DNA from: Phylloscopus collybita
Lineage: Eukaryota; Chordata; Aves; Passeriformes; Phylloscopidae
Assembly: GCA_027886175.1 (NCBI GenBank)
Contig: JAJNNQ010000075.1
Coordinates: 80,641,001-80,705,000 of the forward strand
DNA length: 64,000 nucleotides
Reading direction: 5' to 3'
In this document: one piece after another, positions 37,161 through 47,250 of the stretch
How positions within the stretch are numbered: the first letter of the stretch is position 1
Layout of the letters: every line of letters starts with the position of its first letter
Notes under the pieces: model-generated
The model's input: the letters and a program-made list of their open reading frames with translations, nothing else
Told to the model about the DNA's origin: nothing
Database searches by the model: none
Position numbers and translations under genes: made by a program

Positions 37161-39539
37161 GTAAGTGGGTTGATAAAGAAGATTGCTGATGTTGTCAGCA
37201 ATATGCATTTCTATTGAAGGGATACCAAAGAATTGATATGTATCTTAATCAAAGAGTTATCCCTGATAACTCTTTCTCGTTTTGTCTTAATCTCAAAACA
37301 AAACCCAGAAACCCAGAAAACCATGCCCAGTTTGAGGCATCTGCTTTCAAGTTCCTCAGTATGGTGAGCCTTAAATCAAGGCTTCCTTCTCAACACAATG
37401 CCTCTGACAAGATACATCCTTTTGTTTAAACACTTCGTAGGATGTTGCTATTACAGGCAAGAGAGAGGTATGATAGCCTGCAGGCAGGACTTCCAGCCGA
37501 CTTTCACAGGAGTGTGGCAGAGAAAAAAGCTTCTATTTCTATTAAGTAATTAATAATTAAGTAGAAGTTTTCAAATGTGGCATTTTTATATATAAAAGAA
37601 TAATGCTACACTTTGATAGTCATGTTTGTTATGCTTTATATTTGCTTTTATGAATACAAGAAAACAAGAAAGCAGAAAAAAAAATTCTTTACCACTGATT
37701 ACTCTTCACAGATCAAATACAGTAGAGTTACCTTGAAGTGCCCTTATGATTTTTTACAGCATGATTGTAGTTCTAAACTGGTTTTACAATAATGTAGTCA
37801 TAATTTCAATTGAATTTTTTGAATCTTATGCCATTATCAGAGATGCTCATGCAAAAAAATTGTTGGGAGCAGTATTCATTTGTGTCACTATTTTTATAAG
37901 AATTTATAAAATATAATAGGCAATATTTATTATATTATTTAAAACATTCAAAACTAGTTGATCATTTGTTATGTTTTTTGCTCTAATATACCACTTATGT
38001 AGACACTCTCATCTCTAATATGATCGTATGTTCTTAGTATACAACTTGACTCCACAAAATGTATACTTCAAGAATAGTTCCTAGTCTTCAGTACTGAAGA
38101 CACAGTGAATTCAAGTCACTGGAAATATGTTTCCATAAATGGTTGTAATTATTTTCAACTTCTTGAAGGTGCACTAAACCATAATTAGGCATTAGGAATG
38201 GACTAAAATCCATTTTATAGCTGGAAAGCCAAACTTACCTCCATCTGGCTTTAACTCCAGCTGAACTGCCACAACCCTTGACATTTCAAATGCATTGAAT
38301 ATTTTATCATTCCATTCCTATGGATCTGTTTTGTTGAGACATAATCCAAAATAACAGATCCAGAAATAGAAGAGTTTTGTTTTATTTTAAAGTTGACTTG
38401 CTATGTCACACCTCATTTGTCATGCCATTCTGCATCTCGTAAACAACCATGTACAATGATATGCTCCATAAAATACGAGTTACATCTCCAAGATTTTATC
38501 CAGGTTGTTTCCATTTCTGAAAATACACGTACATGTCCTTTATAGGCTGGTGATGGATCTTTGTTCATTGTTTCTTGAAAAGGTAAATAGTGAATGGCAA
38601 TTAATATTTGTGACATTCATTCTGTCTTGTGCACAAATATATGGTAACTCGCCAGTCTAAACTCAGAGTTTATTGCTTTGCTTTTGGTTTGATTGCTTGG
38701 GTTTTTTGGTGACCGAGCTACAGATACTTTTAAATCTACCTTGATTTTCAGAAGGTGGATACTTAGTATTTCTAAAAGGCCAGATACCTCCATCACAAAC
38801 ACTTTACTCATATTTCCCACATGCTTATAATCTTGGCCACTTATATAGGATACAAAACTTTGGCAAGAGAACCATCATTCAGCACACTGGTCACTTGAGG
38901 AAAAGTGTATCTTTGCAAACAAACAGATGTGTTGTTGCAAACAACACAAATCCTTCTGTTCACGCAGCCTGCTTTCACTGCATCAGAAATTAGCATAATA
39001 TCATGGTTTGAGAAATACTGTCAGCTGCTTAGTCTTTATGCTGACTGTGGAGTCTGTGAAGGAAGGAGCTTATTGCTTTGAAAAAGAAAGCAGTGCTTTC
39101 TTGGGTACCAGAGCAGACAAAACAAGTAAACAGTCTGAACCTAATTCAAAGTTCATTGACGTCAACAAATTTCTTTCCCTTGACCTCTGTAACTTCTGAA
39201 CAAAGTCGTGAGGGAAAAGGGTGATAAATGTATTGGCATTAGTGTTAATCCAACTTAAATAATATAGATTACATTATTGTCTGACATTCAAGCTATAATT
39301 ACATAAATCTGTTCCATGTATTTGCTATCAATTTTATGGATGTTTCATTCACTTAGAAAACAAACAAACACACAATGTTCCGTTTGCCTTAGTATGCAAG
39401 AGATTTGAGTGCTTAAGAAGTTTATTTATATTCATTGTTGCCTGTAAAGATGCCATTTGTGTGCAAACTCAGTGAGACTCAACTTCGGTGCTCAGGTGAT
39501 AAGAAAATATCATTCCTAAATCTGTTTCATAAGGTAATT

Positions 39540-39582
39540 AAAAAAAAAAAAAAAAAAAAGAGAGAAAGAGAAAAGAAAGAAG
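39540..39582. repeat. Poly-A (20 nt) followed by purine-only A/G tract
   Basis: Twenty A residues at 39540-39559 run into GAGAGAAAGAG-type sequence with no pyrimidine up to 39582. Simple low-complexity sequence. Confidence 0.9.
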
Positions 39583-40489
39583 ATACTAGACTTAAGATTC
39601 CCAAAGGCAAAGTAATATATGGGTTTAGCAAAGCCATAGGGAAGATAATTCCAATCAGACAGTTTTAATGAGATAAGCCAGATGGATAGGTTCAAAACCA
39701 GTTTTGGCTTTAGGAAATTAAAAAAGAAAAAGGCAGAAAATTAGGAAGATGCTAGAAGTATATAATTTAAAGCCTTTTTCATGATAAAGAGAAAAGCTAG
39801 AAATAGACATAACATTTGGAGGGTTAAGGAAAAGCAGTGTTGTCTGCACCTTTGTTTTAGCAGAATATTTGACTCAAGCTTTTTTTTTTTAAGCTGCCTT
39901 TTTATTTAAAAAGAAGCTACAACTAATCTAGAAAGCATAGTTCTCAATCAATCCAGGTTACTAAGAATTCAGTGTGCTTTAGATTCATCTCTCGTTTTCT
40001 GTGCTCAGCATATGACAATTCTGCCCTGTGATGAAAAATACATGTTTTTCTTTAAGGGGCATGTGGAAAGAGAGACATCCTGTCTTCTTTTCCCCTGACT
40101 CAAACAGAAAATGCAGGTAAATAATAAATACAAATTTTGTGATATCTGAGAATCTTCTATTCATAACGGGTTTTTGCTAAGGGTGAGATATTGTGATCCT
40201 CATTATTCATCTTGAAATGTACAACAGGTTGAAGATGCTATTTAGCATCTCTGAGTATACCTTATTCAAAGCAAATCATTAAGTTGCAGAAGTGGAATCC
40301 TTGAAACTGCCAACTTTAGACCACTTCTCTTATTTCAAAACCAAAAACACTGAAGACAAAACATAAAGACGTGTAACATGAAAGTTCAGAAGAAACCTTG
40401 CTCCCAAAACTCATATTTGCTCCCTAGCATTTTTGACTATGGAGGTGCAGTACAACAATCTGGATGAAATTAAAGCTTCAGAAATCTTT

Positions 40490-40513
40490 CAAACAAACAA
40501 ACAAACAAACAAA
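40490..40513. repeat. (AAAC)n microsatellite, 6 units
   Basis: Perfect CAAA units over 24 bp. Confidence 0.92.
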
Positions 40514-40629
40514 TCCAAAGATCTGTAGATGGACCTGAGACTAACTCCATCATCCCTCTCTTGGGTATCAAGGACATCTGAAGACAGCAAGGTGCCTCTA
40601 TTTGATCCTCCTCAGCCAGGTGCAGGAAT

Positions 40630-41073
40630 TTAGGGACTTGAACTAGGTGGGCTGTGTGCAGGAGGAAGTTTTTCAATGTCTGAATGCCATGGAAAATTTA
40701 AGCATTTTCTGTCTGCTTTTCCTGAAGTGTAGGAAATGTAGTGTCCACTGAACAATGTGGACTTCCTAAAACAGGCATGGGTTTTGCAGCAAATACTTCT
40801 TTCTCCAATATCTAAGTGAACATGAATATTGAATCCTCCAGTTCTGCAGTATATATTTGTAGAGTTTTGTTCTTTTCCAATATGTAATGCGACTGGCACA
40901 TTTGTTTCTCCTTTGCTATTTACAGGGAAGGTGTTTTTGTTATATTTTTTTCTGGCTTTGTGGGTTGTCTGGGATTTTGTGTCTTTTTGCAGGGTGTTGC
41001 CTAGGAAAATCTCCAACTTCCCAGAAATTGTCCTGGTAGACGGTGTAACAGAGCACAGACCTCTTAAATGCAT
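40630..41073 (-). other. Longest non-repeat open frame (147 codons), unrecognised
   Basis: An ATG-initiated frame of 147 codons runs on the minus strand. I do not recognise the translation. It is lysine-, serine- and threonine-rich, with nine cysteines scattered rather than spaced as in a known zinc-finger or knottin pattern. There is no signal peptide and no hydrophobic membrane segment. No poly-A signal, promoter or convincing splice site is visible at suitable distances. The opposite strand also has a 91-codon frame (40829-41104). A frame this long is somewhat unusual for AT-rich DNA but can occur by chance in 128 kb of strand. It could be a relic of a retrocopy or exon, but I judge it more likely non-coding. 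Confidence 0.12.
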
Positions 41074-43087
41074 TATTATTTCTGGTCAAAAACTTATACT
41101 GTAGAATGCTTGACAATGGATCATTTCTTTCAGTATTTCATTTATAAATCCAAAAACTACAGCACAAATTTATCCTCTACTCTTGCAGGTCAGAAGACTT
41201 TGGGATTAACAGTGTAAATTAAAAGTGAAAATGGGACTTCTACCCCATTATCCCCACTTTAAGTTCACACAAAGAAGAGATTTGTATAAAAGGTGTATAT
41301 GAATATTTATTTTTAAAGTGAACTTTATTAAACTTTTCTCCAAATGTGTGCAATATTAAAAAATAGATGAAAAAATATACTGATGAAATTATAATTTTGC
41401 TGTAGCTAAAGATTTATTCTAAATACAGGATTATCCTCTTATTTTAATGGTTACATTAAACTTCTGGGTGAAAAAAGGAAGTTTGATAAGACATAATCAC
41501 CTTATCAGTATGACTGACGTGTATGTAAAATTAACTGGACATGGATATCATTGCAAGTTAAATCTACAACTACTTTGCTGAAAGAAGACCACCAGCAGTT
41601 GCTCATATTAGTTGCTCTCTTCAGGTCTTGGGTTAATCTGCATGGGAACAGAAGTGAGCCTTGAAAATGCTAAACTACAGTGATTACAACTTCACCTCTA
41701 GCAGTAGTTGTAACAGATCCATGTCCTTCAGATAGGCAAGCAGTGTTAAACTGCTGATCAGGAGAAACAACTGTCAGTGACTCTCCCCAGCACAAATGTA
41801 TACACGTTGTTTGTTTCTATCCTGACCAGCATCTGCTACACTAAGCTTAGGTCTGCAAGTTGCAAACAGAAAAGCTTTTGACAAATTGAAATTTGCTGAA
41901 AAATTGATGGAAGAAGCTAAGATAGCTCAGCTAGCTAGAAGATTTTTATAATAAAGACTCTTCTTACTGTTTTTAAAAATGTCCCTCAACCCTAATCTGC
42001 CACAGGGCTATCCCACCTCTTAAAAAATTTCTCAGATGTCTACAAGAACCTGCAAAGTAACTTACACTATTAGAAGAAACAGCCAATGCTTGTCTTACTG
42101 GCCATTATTTTTTTTACTGTTTTGATATATGGTGCTGTTGTTTCGTATCCTCATATAGTCTCTTGCCTTATGTTCAAAGAGCAAACTGTCTAGGACCTAG
42201 ATCTTCCTTTTTGTGTAGGTACATAACAGTGTCTGATACAAAGGGGTTTGTGAAACTTGTCAGCCGTAGTGGAGATGTATCTCAAATGAAGGTATATGGA
42301 AAAAACACGATTGAAATAGAGCATTTATGTATAGCATAACCTTCTCAAGTATTTTCAGAAGAACTAAATATAAGCTATTTATGTCATTAAACAGAGATTA
42401 GAGTTGTTACATATTTATGTCTAACTAGGAAAATCACTTTAATTGATTCAATCTTAGCTCAGAGCTTGAACAAAATATATATGAAAATCACAGAAGTTCT
42501 CTTATGTTTATGAAAGCATAAGAAAAATGATACATTGAGACTAGCTGCTGCTTTAGCCTCAGAAATTTAAAAAATATGAGGATACTAGGGTGAGAATTGG
42601 TGTGAATAATGATCTCTGTAGACTGCGAAATCCATGCTGTGTTTGATGGAAAGGGAAAAAAAGGTATCATTCCTGTGTAAAAACACAGTTGATATTAAAT
42701 CAAATGTCAATTTTTTATTTAATTATGGGAATATAAGATTCAGTACATTAAAAAGCCTGTCTCAACTCTTGTTTACATGTATAGTGCAACTGAATTGGAT
42801 AGAATTGAATTATGACTTATAATATTATAAATATGATAATATTTTAGAGACCATTAGGGGTCTAATTCCTGGAGCCATTTTGCATGAATAGAGCTTGACC
42901 CTTCCATATGTAGTAAGCATTTCTACTAATAATGAAAAAAAAAAGAAAAAAAAGAATGTTTCTTTGCCATTCCAAGAATCAAAATTATCTATTTAGTTGT
43001 ATGCAAAGCCATCTAGTGAAAAACTTGGCATTGAATAGTTCAGCCCCATTGCTGACAATGTTGTAAACTTGCTAAAATCTGTCAATA

Positions 43088-43500
43088 TTGCGGAATTACG
43101 GAATCCGTAGGGTTGGAAGTGACCGCAGGAAACCATATAATTCAACCTCCTTGCCAAGACAGGGCTGCCTAGGGCAGGTTATATAGGTGCACATCCAGGT
43201 GGGTTGTGAATGTTTCCAGAGGGAGAGTCCATTACCTCCCTGGGCAGCTTGTTCCAGTTCTCTGCCTCCCTCAATGTAAGGAGGTTTTTCCTCATGGTGA
43301 GGTGGAATTTCTTTTGGTTTAGTTTATGGCCATTGTTCCTCATACTGCCTCTGGGCATCACTGCAAAGTACCGTCCTCTTGACAAACGCCTTTGAGATAT
43401 TTATGCATTTTAAGGAAGTAACATCTCAATGTTCTCTTCTCCAGACTAAATAGGTCCAGCTCCTGCAGTGTCCCCTCATAAGACAGAGGCTCCAGAATAC
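43088..43500 (-). mobile_element. CR1-type LINE 3' fragment, first of two adjacent copies
   Basis: The 3' terminus is at the left: GGAATTACGGAATCCGTAGG (43092-43111) is a degenerate form of the CR1 octamer tail plus 'GGGTTGGAAG'. Rightward, the plus strand runs through CCTCCTTGCCAAGACAGGGC, a TTGTGAATGTTTCCAGAGGG block (43204-43223) and ATTACCTCCCTGGGCAGCTTGTTCCAG, then CTCAATGTAAGGAGGTTTTTCCTCATG and CTTCTCCAGACTAAATAGGTCCAGCTCCTG, in the exact order of the reverse-complemented avian CR1 3' region. It is 5' truncated at about 43500. Frames on either strand here (43179-43385 -, 43210-43395 +) are repeat shadows. Confidence 0.93.
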
Positions 43501-43540
43501 ATATGTGTCGTAAATATGCAAACTAAAGATCTGAGCGTTT

Positions 43541-44225
43541 TCACAGAATGGTTGAGATTGGGGCAGTCCTTTGGAGACCATGTAGTTCAACCCCTCTGAT
43601 GAAGCAGGTTCAGCAGTTTGCACAGGAACATTTTCAGGCAGGTTTTCGAATACCTCCAGAAAAGGGTATCAGCCTGCTTCAGTACTCTGTCACCACAAAG
43701 TAGTTTTCCTCATATTTAAGAATATGAGGAAACTTGTCTTTCATTTCATGCCTGTTGTTCCTTTTCCTGTTGCTGGGCATCACTGAGCAGAGCCTGACCC
43801 CATCCTCTTGGCCCCTGCCCTTAAGATATTTGTGTACATTGATAAGATCCCCTCTCATTCTTCTCTACTCCAGGCTAAACCACTCCCTCAGCCACATAAG
43901 AGAGACGCTCCAGATCTCTGATCATCTTCAGAGCCCTTCACTGGACCCTCTCCAGGAGCTCCATTTCTCTCCAGGAGCCCAGAAGTGGATACAGCACTCC
44001 AGATTTGGTCTCAGCAGGGTTGAGCAGAGGGGCAGGTTCACCTCCCTTGATCTACTGGCAATGCTCTTCCTATTGCACCCAAGGATACCACCTTCTTGGC
44101 CACAAGGACACACTGCTGGCACAAGGACAGCTTCTTGTCTGTCAGAATCCCTAGGTCCTTCTCCACAGAGCTGCTTCCAAGCAGGCCAAAGTCACATTTC
44201 CTGAAGCCCAGGGTTAAGTCCATGT
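43541..44225 (-). mobile_element. CR1-type LINE 3' fragment, second adjacent copy
   Basis: A new CR1 3' end begins at TCACAGAATGGTTGAGATTG (43541-43560), and the same series of blocks repeats: ACCATGTAGTTCAACCCCTC, CCTCCAGAAAAGG, GGCATCACTGAGCAGAGCCT (43777-43796), AAGATATTTGTG and CAGGCTAAACC. It then runs further upstream in the element than the first copy: CTCTGATCATCTTCAGAGCC (43915-43934), AGCAGGGTTGAGCAGAGGGG (44013-44032) and CTAGGTCCTTCTCCACAGAG. About 685 bp are retained before 5' truncation near 44225. The 156-codon plus-strand frame at 43734-44204 and the minus-strand frames here are by-products of this sequence, not genes. Confidence 0.93.
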
Positions 44226-44442
44226 CTGAGTCTTGTACAAGAGAGAATTGCTTAAGAGCTAAGTATACCAGTACAAAATGAACAAGTGAAATCAGAAAAA
44301 AAAGAATAATTTTTGAAGAGTGCTTTATTGTATCACCTGACATTTACCACTTCTGGAAAAGGATAAAAGGAACACTGGGAAGAAAACAAGAATATGAGAG
44401 CCCAGAGTTAAAGACTGTACGTAGACTAGCGGCAGTGGATAT

Positions 44443-44636
44443 AGAGCAGAAAAAAAAAAGAAAACAACAGCAAAAAAACCAACCAACCAACCAAACAAAC
44501 AAACAACAAAAAAAACCACAAAACAAAAACAAAACAAAAAAACCCACACACACCAAAAAAAAAAAACCAAACCACACACACAAAAAACACCCCAAAAAAC
44601 AAAAACAAGGAAAAATACCACCCCAAACTTTGTTTT
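44443..44636. repeat. A/C-rich, T-free low-complexity tract
   Basis: From 44443 to 44615 the plus strand holds no T at all (173 nt). It contains AACC and AAAC microsatellite units (about 44478-44512), CA runs and A runs. Long frames on both strands that cross it (for example 44325-44621 - rich in Phe, Val and Cys, and 44435-44638 + rich in Lys, Gln and Thr) exist only because the base composition excludes stop codons. Confidence 0.93.
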
Positions 44637-46482
44637 AGAAAAATACAGCCAACATTTTTACAGATCTGTTTCTAACTCTTGTTCAAAAGCCTGCCACTAG
44701 TGTGAGAAATTCTTTTTGCAAAATCATACTGAGGCTTCACTATCACTCTAAAATATCTGAGAAGGAATGGTAAAATGCATTAGGGGACAAAAGCAGATTT
44801 TAGGAAGGTGGAATTGGAAGCCCTTGGAGAGAATAACAATGCTTAAATGATATAGTCTTTATGATGTAAATTACCTGATGTGAACACATATTTTGTCACT
44901 TGGGATTATTTTTAGAGTATAAAAATGTTATTTCTGCACAGGTTATCTGAGAGGAACAAACTTCCTGCTATAGTTTAGATTTTTGTTTGCAGTTGCTAAC
45001 CTGATTGGGGGCATAGAAAAGAATGTAAGGCAGAAATTTTTGAGATAAGTCTCAGAGTATGCTGTCATTGAAGATACCATTGCTGGGAAGTTCAATATAC
45101 CTTTCTAAAATGACAAAGTTACACAAATCTATTTTGTTTCAAAATACTGCTTTTCACCAGTTCCAGGTTTGCCCTTGTGTACTTCCTTGTCTGTCCGTAC
45201 TCTGGACACATTCTTCAGCATATTCTTAACACCCTGAGTTCTTAACACCCTTTCCAAAATGATTGACTAAAATAGTATGTTTCATTAATAGGATAAACTA
45301 TATTTTAATTAAGAAATGGTATTTTTGTGATAAAAGGATCACTGTGTTCAAACACTGTATTATTTATCATTTTGCAATGCACTTATCAGCTTCTCCACAT
45401 AGGCAAACTTTGTTATCTATTTTTCTGGAGGATTTCTTGGCTCTGACAATATTCTTTTGTACTTTCCTTCCTTTCCTCCAGATTATGTACTTTTGGGAAG
45501 CTGATCAATGCTCTGTAGTAGAGTCACTAGGAAAGTTCACTGCTTGAAGACTTCCTTAGGAAAGTTCAGTGTTTAAAGATGTTCTTTTGTCTAAAATCAA
45601 GCCCAACAGATAAAATATTCACAAAATAGAAACGGTAATAAAAGATTCAATTAAGATGTGTCAAAAGGTCAGGGTTAGTAAGTTAATTTTTACAGGGTTG
45701 ATGCACATTTTATTGATGAGAAAATATCTAATAATCCTATTTAATAAAATCATTAACATAAAGTATTTTATTCACATGAATGTTTGACCTGAAAGTGAAG
45801 TCAAAATCAGTGGAGTTAAAAAGATAAAAGAAACATTTCCTTTAGATCTTAAAACACTGGAAAAAAACTGATGTTTCCACCCAAGAATTTATTCTTTATA
45901 GCACTTTCTGTTTTGATGAAAAGATGATAATTTTGATCATCCTTTAGTTACGCCTTGTTGCAAGCTTACTCGGTAAATAAGTGATGTAAACAGATGCTGC
46001 TAGCAGCCAAAGTGGTTTGCACAGCAGTTTGTGAGTTCTGCTTCCAGATTTTCTGGGAACTTCTGGGAGCTTCAGGGTGTGTGCTGGTGGTGCTGCTACA
46101 CAGCTCCTAGAGGCTTTTGCTTCTGTAAGCAAAGATCCTGTTTCTAGTAGTGTCCATCAGGTATTGTGGTCAAAGGATACTTTACCCTTCTGTCTTCAAC
46201 TGACTCCTGAAGAGTCAGTGGTAATCCCTATTCAGCTGGTGCTAGGGAGACACCTACACTGCCTGCCAGCCCAGGTATCAGCTCCCAGCAGTACCCAACA
46301 AATGCATTAGTTTGTGCAGAAACATGCACAGGGCAGGGGGAAGGAGCTGCTCATTCCTCATACAAGTAGTGAAGGACCACAGCAGAGCACCATCCTGGGC
46401 ACAGAGAAGTTCTGGAGAGGGCATGCAGCTCTCAGAGCCTGCGTGGGCAGGGGGAGAGTACATGAAGACAGAGAGAGTGTGA
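44637..46482. other. Non-coding stretch, GC-richer toward its right end
   Basis: No gene was recognised. Two small local duplications occur: TTCTTAACACCCT at 45223-45235 and 45239-45251, and an imperfect 23-bp repeat beginning TAGGAAAGTTCA at 45528 and 45557. The segment 45950-46480 is GC-richer with short overlapping frames on both strands. I could not match it to a transposon family. Confidence 0.45.
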
Positions 46483-46572
46483 TAGAATCATAGATTTGTT
46501 TAGGTTGGAAAAGACCTCTAAGATCATTGAGTCAACTGTTAACCTAACATCCCCCAGTCAGTCCACCACTAA
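46483..46572 (-). mobile_element. CR1-type LINE, very short 3' end
   Basis: Plus-strand ATAGAATCATAGATTTGTTT (46482-46501), then AGGTTGGAAAAGACCTCTAAGATCATTGAGTC, then a TTAACCTAACATCCCC / GTCCACCACTA block. This is a well-conserved reverse complement of the last roughly 90 bp of an avian CR1, much closer to consensus than the other copies here. It breaks off at about 46572, right against sense-strand CR1 coding sequence. Confidence 0.88.
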
Positions 46573-46574
46573 AA

Positions 46575-47250
46575 GGTGGAAGAGGAGGGAGAAGAGGAGG
46601 AAATTGCATTCTGGTAAAGAGATTAGCTCATAAGCCTAGAGTGCTCCTATGGAACAGATGATGGTCTGGTGAACACTTGTGGACCAGAATCTAAGAACAG
46701 GTAAGAGAGGATAAGACTGTGGTGGTAGATTGTTACAGCCTACTGGGTCAGAATAAAAATATGAAAAGCTAAATAGCTCTAGGACCTCTTGGGATCACAG
46801 AGGCTGATGCTCATTGAAGGCGCAAGACTCCCTGACAGCAGCTAGAGGGGCAGTGTGATGAGATGTGAAAAGTGAAGGAGCTTTCTGGAGGGTTACAAGG
46901 ATAATTTCACGATACTGGTTGGCACAGTTAAGGGTGACACAGTTGGACCTACTGCTCACTGGGAAAGAGGTGTTGGGATGCAGCAATTAATGGCAGCCTG
47001 GGCTGTAGCTGCTACGGAACGGTAGATTTGAGATGTTTTGTGACAAGTTTGGGCAATCTCTAGTCCTTAACACACTGGAGATCAGACTTGCTAAAGCCCT
47101 GAGATATTAGTCTGATCTGAGGTCCATTTAAACTGGAATTATCCTTTGAACTCTTCAGCTACTATCCATCCAGCTGAATGGCCTGTTTAAAGAGGAAAGA
47201 GGGGAGTTGAAGGCTGTTTACAGACAAGGATTTCAGAAGTCCCTGCATGA
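46575..47250 (+). mobile_element. CR1-type LINE ORF2 endonuclease-region relic, frameshifted
   Basis: On the plus strand this decayed segment follows the endonuclease part of CR1 ORF2. TGTTAC at 46731-46736 encodes the CY of the '..CYRPP.Q' motif (here CYSLLGQ). GATAATTTC at 46900-46908 encodes DNF, and 46952-46969 encodes LLTGKE, equivalent to the 'L.LTN/GKE' block. Positions 46986-47009 encode INGSLGCS, matching the conserved 'GSLGCSDHE' block, although the following DHE is lost (CYGT here). These pieces lie in three different frames, so indels have broken the ORF; it is a dead relic. Similarity is clear to about 47036 and only suggestive beyond. The intact element encodes an endonuclease and reverse transcriptase for target-primed retrotransposition. 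Confidence 0.75.

Larger units (their letters stand above)
37161..43087. other. AT-rich non-coding stretch
   Basis: No gene or further CR1 was recognised. Low-complexity tracts at 39540-39582 and 40490-40513 are listed separately, and an A-rich run sits at about 42938-42958. The GC-balanced segment 40500-41100 carries the longest non-repeat open frame of the window, listed separately. Confidence 0.5.

Noticed and set aside
43734..44204. 156-codon plus-strand open frame, the longest in the window
   Set aside because: It lies wholly within the antisense strand of a CR1 3' fragment. The frame is a by-product of the GC-richer repeat and not a gene.
44325..44638. Several overlapping frames of 66-98 codons on both strands
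   Set aside because: They cross the T-free A/C tract, where base composition excludes stop codons. The translations are Phe/Val/Cys-rich or Lys/Gln-rich low complexity.
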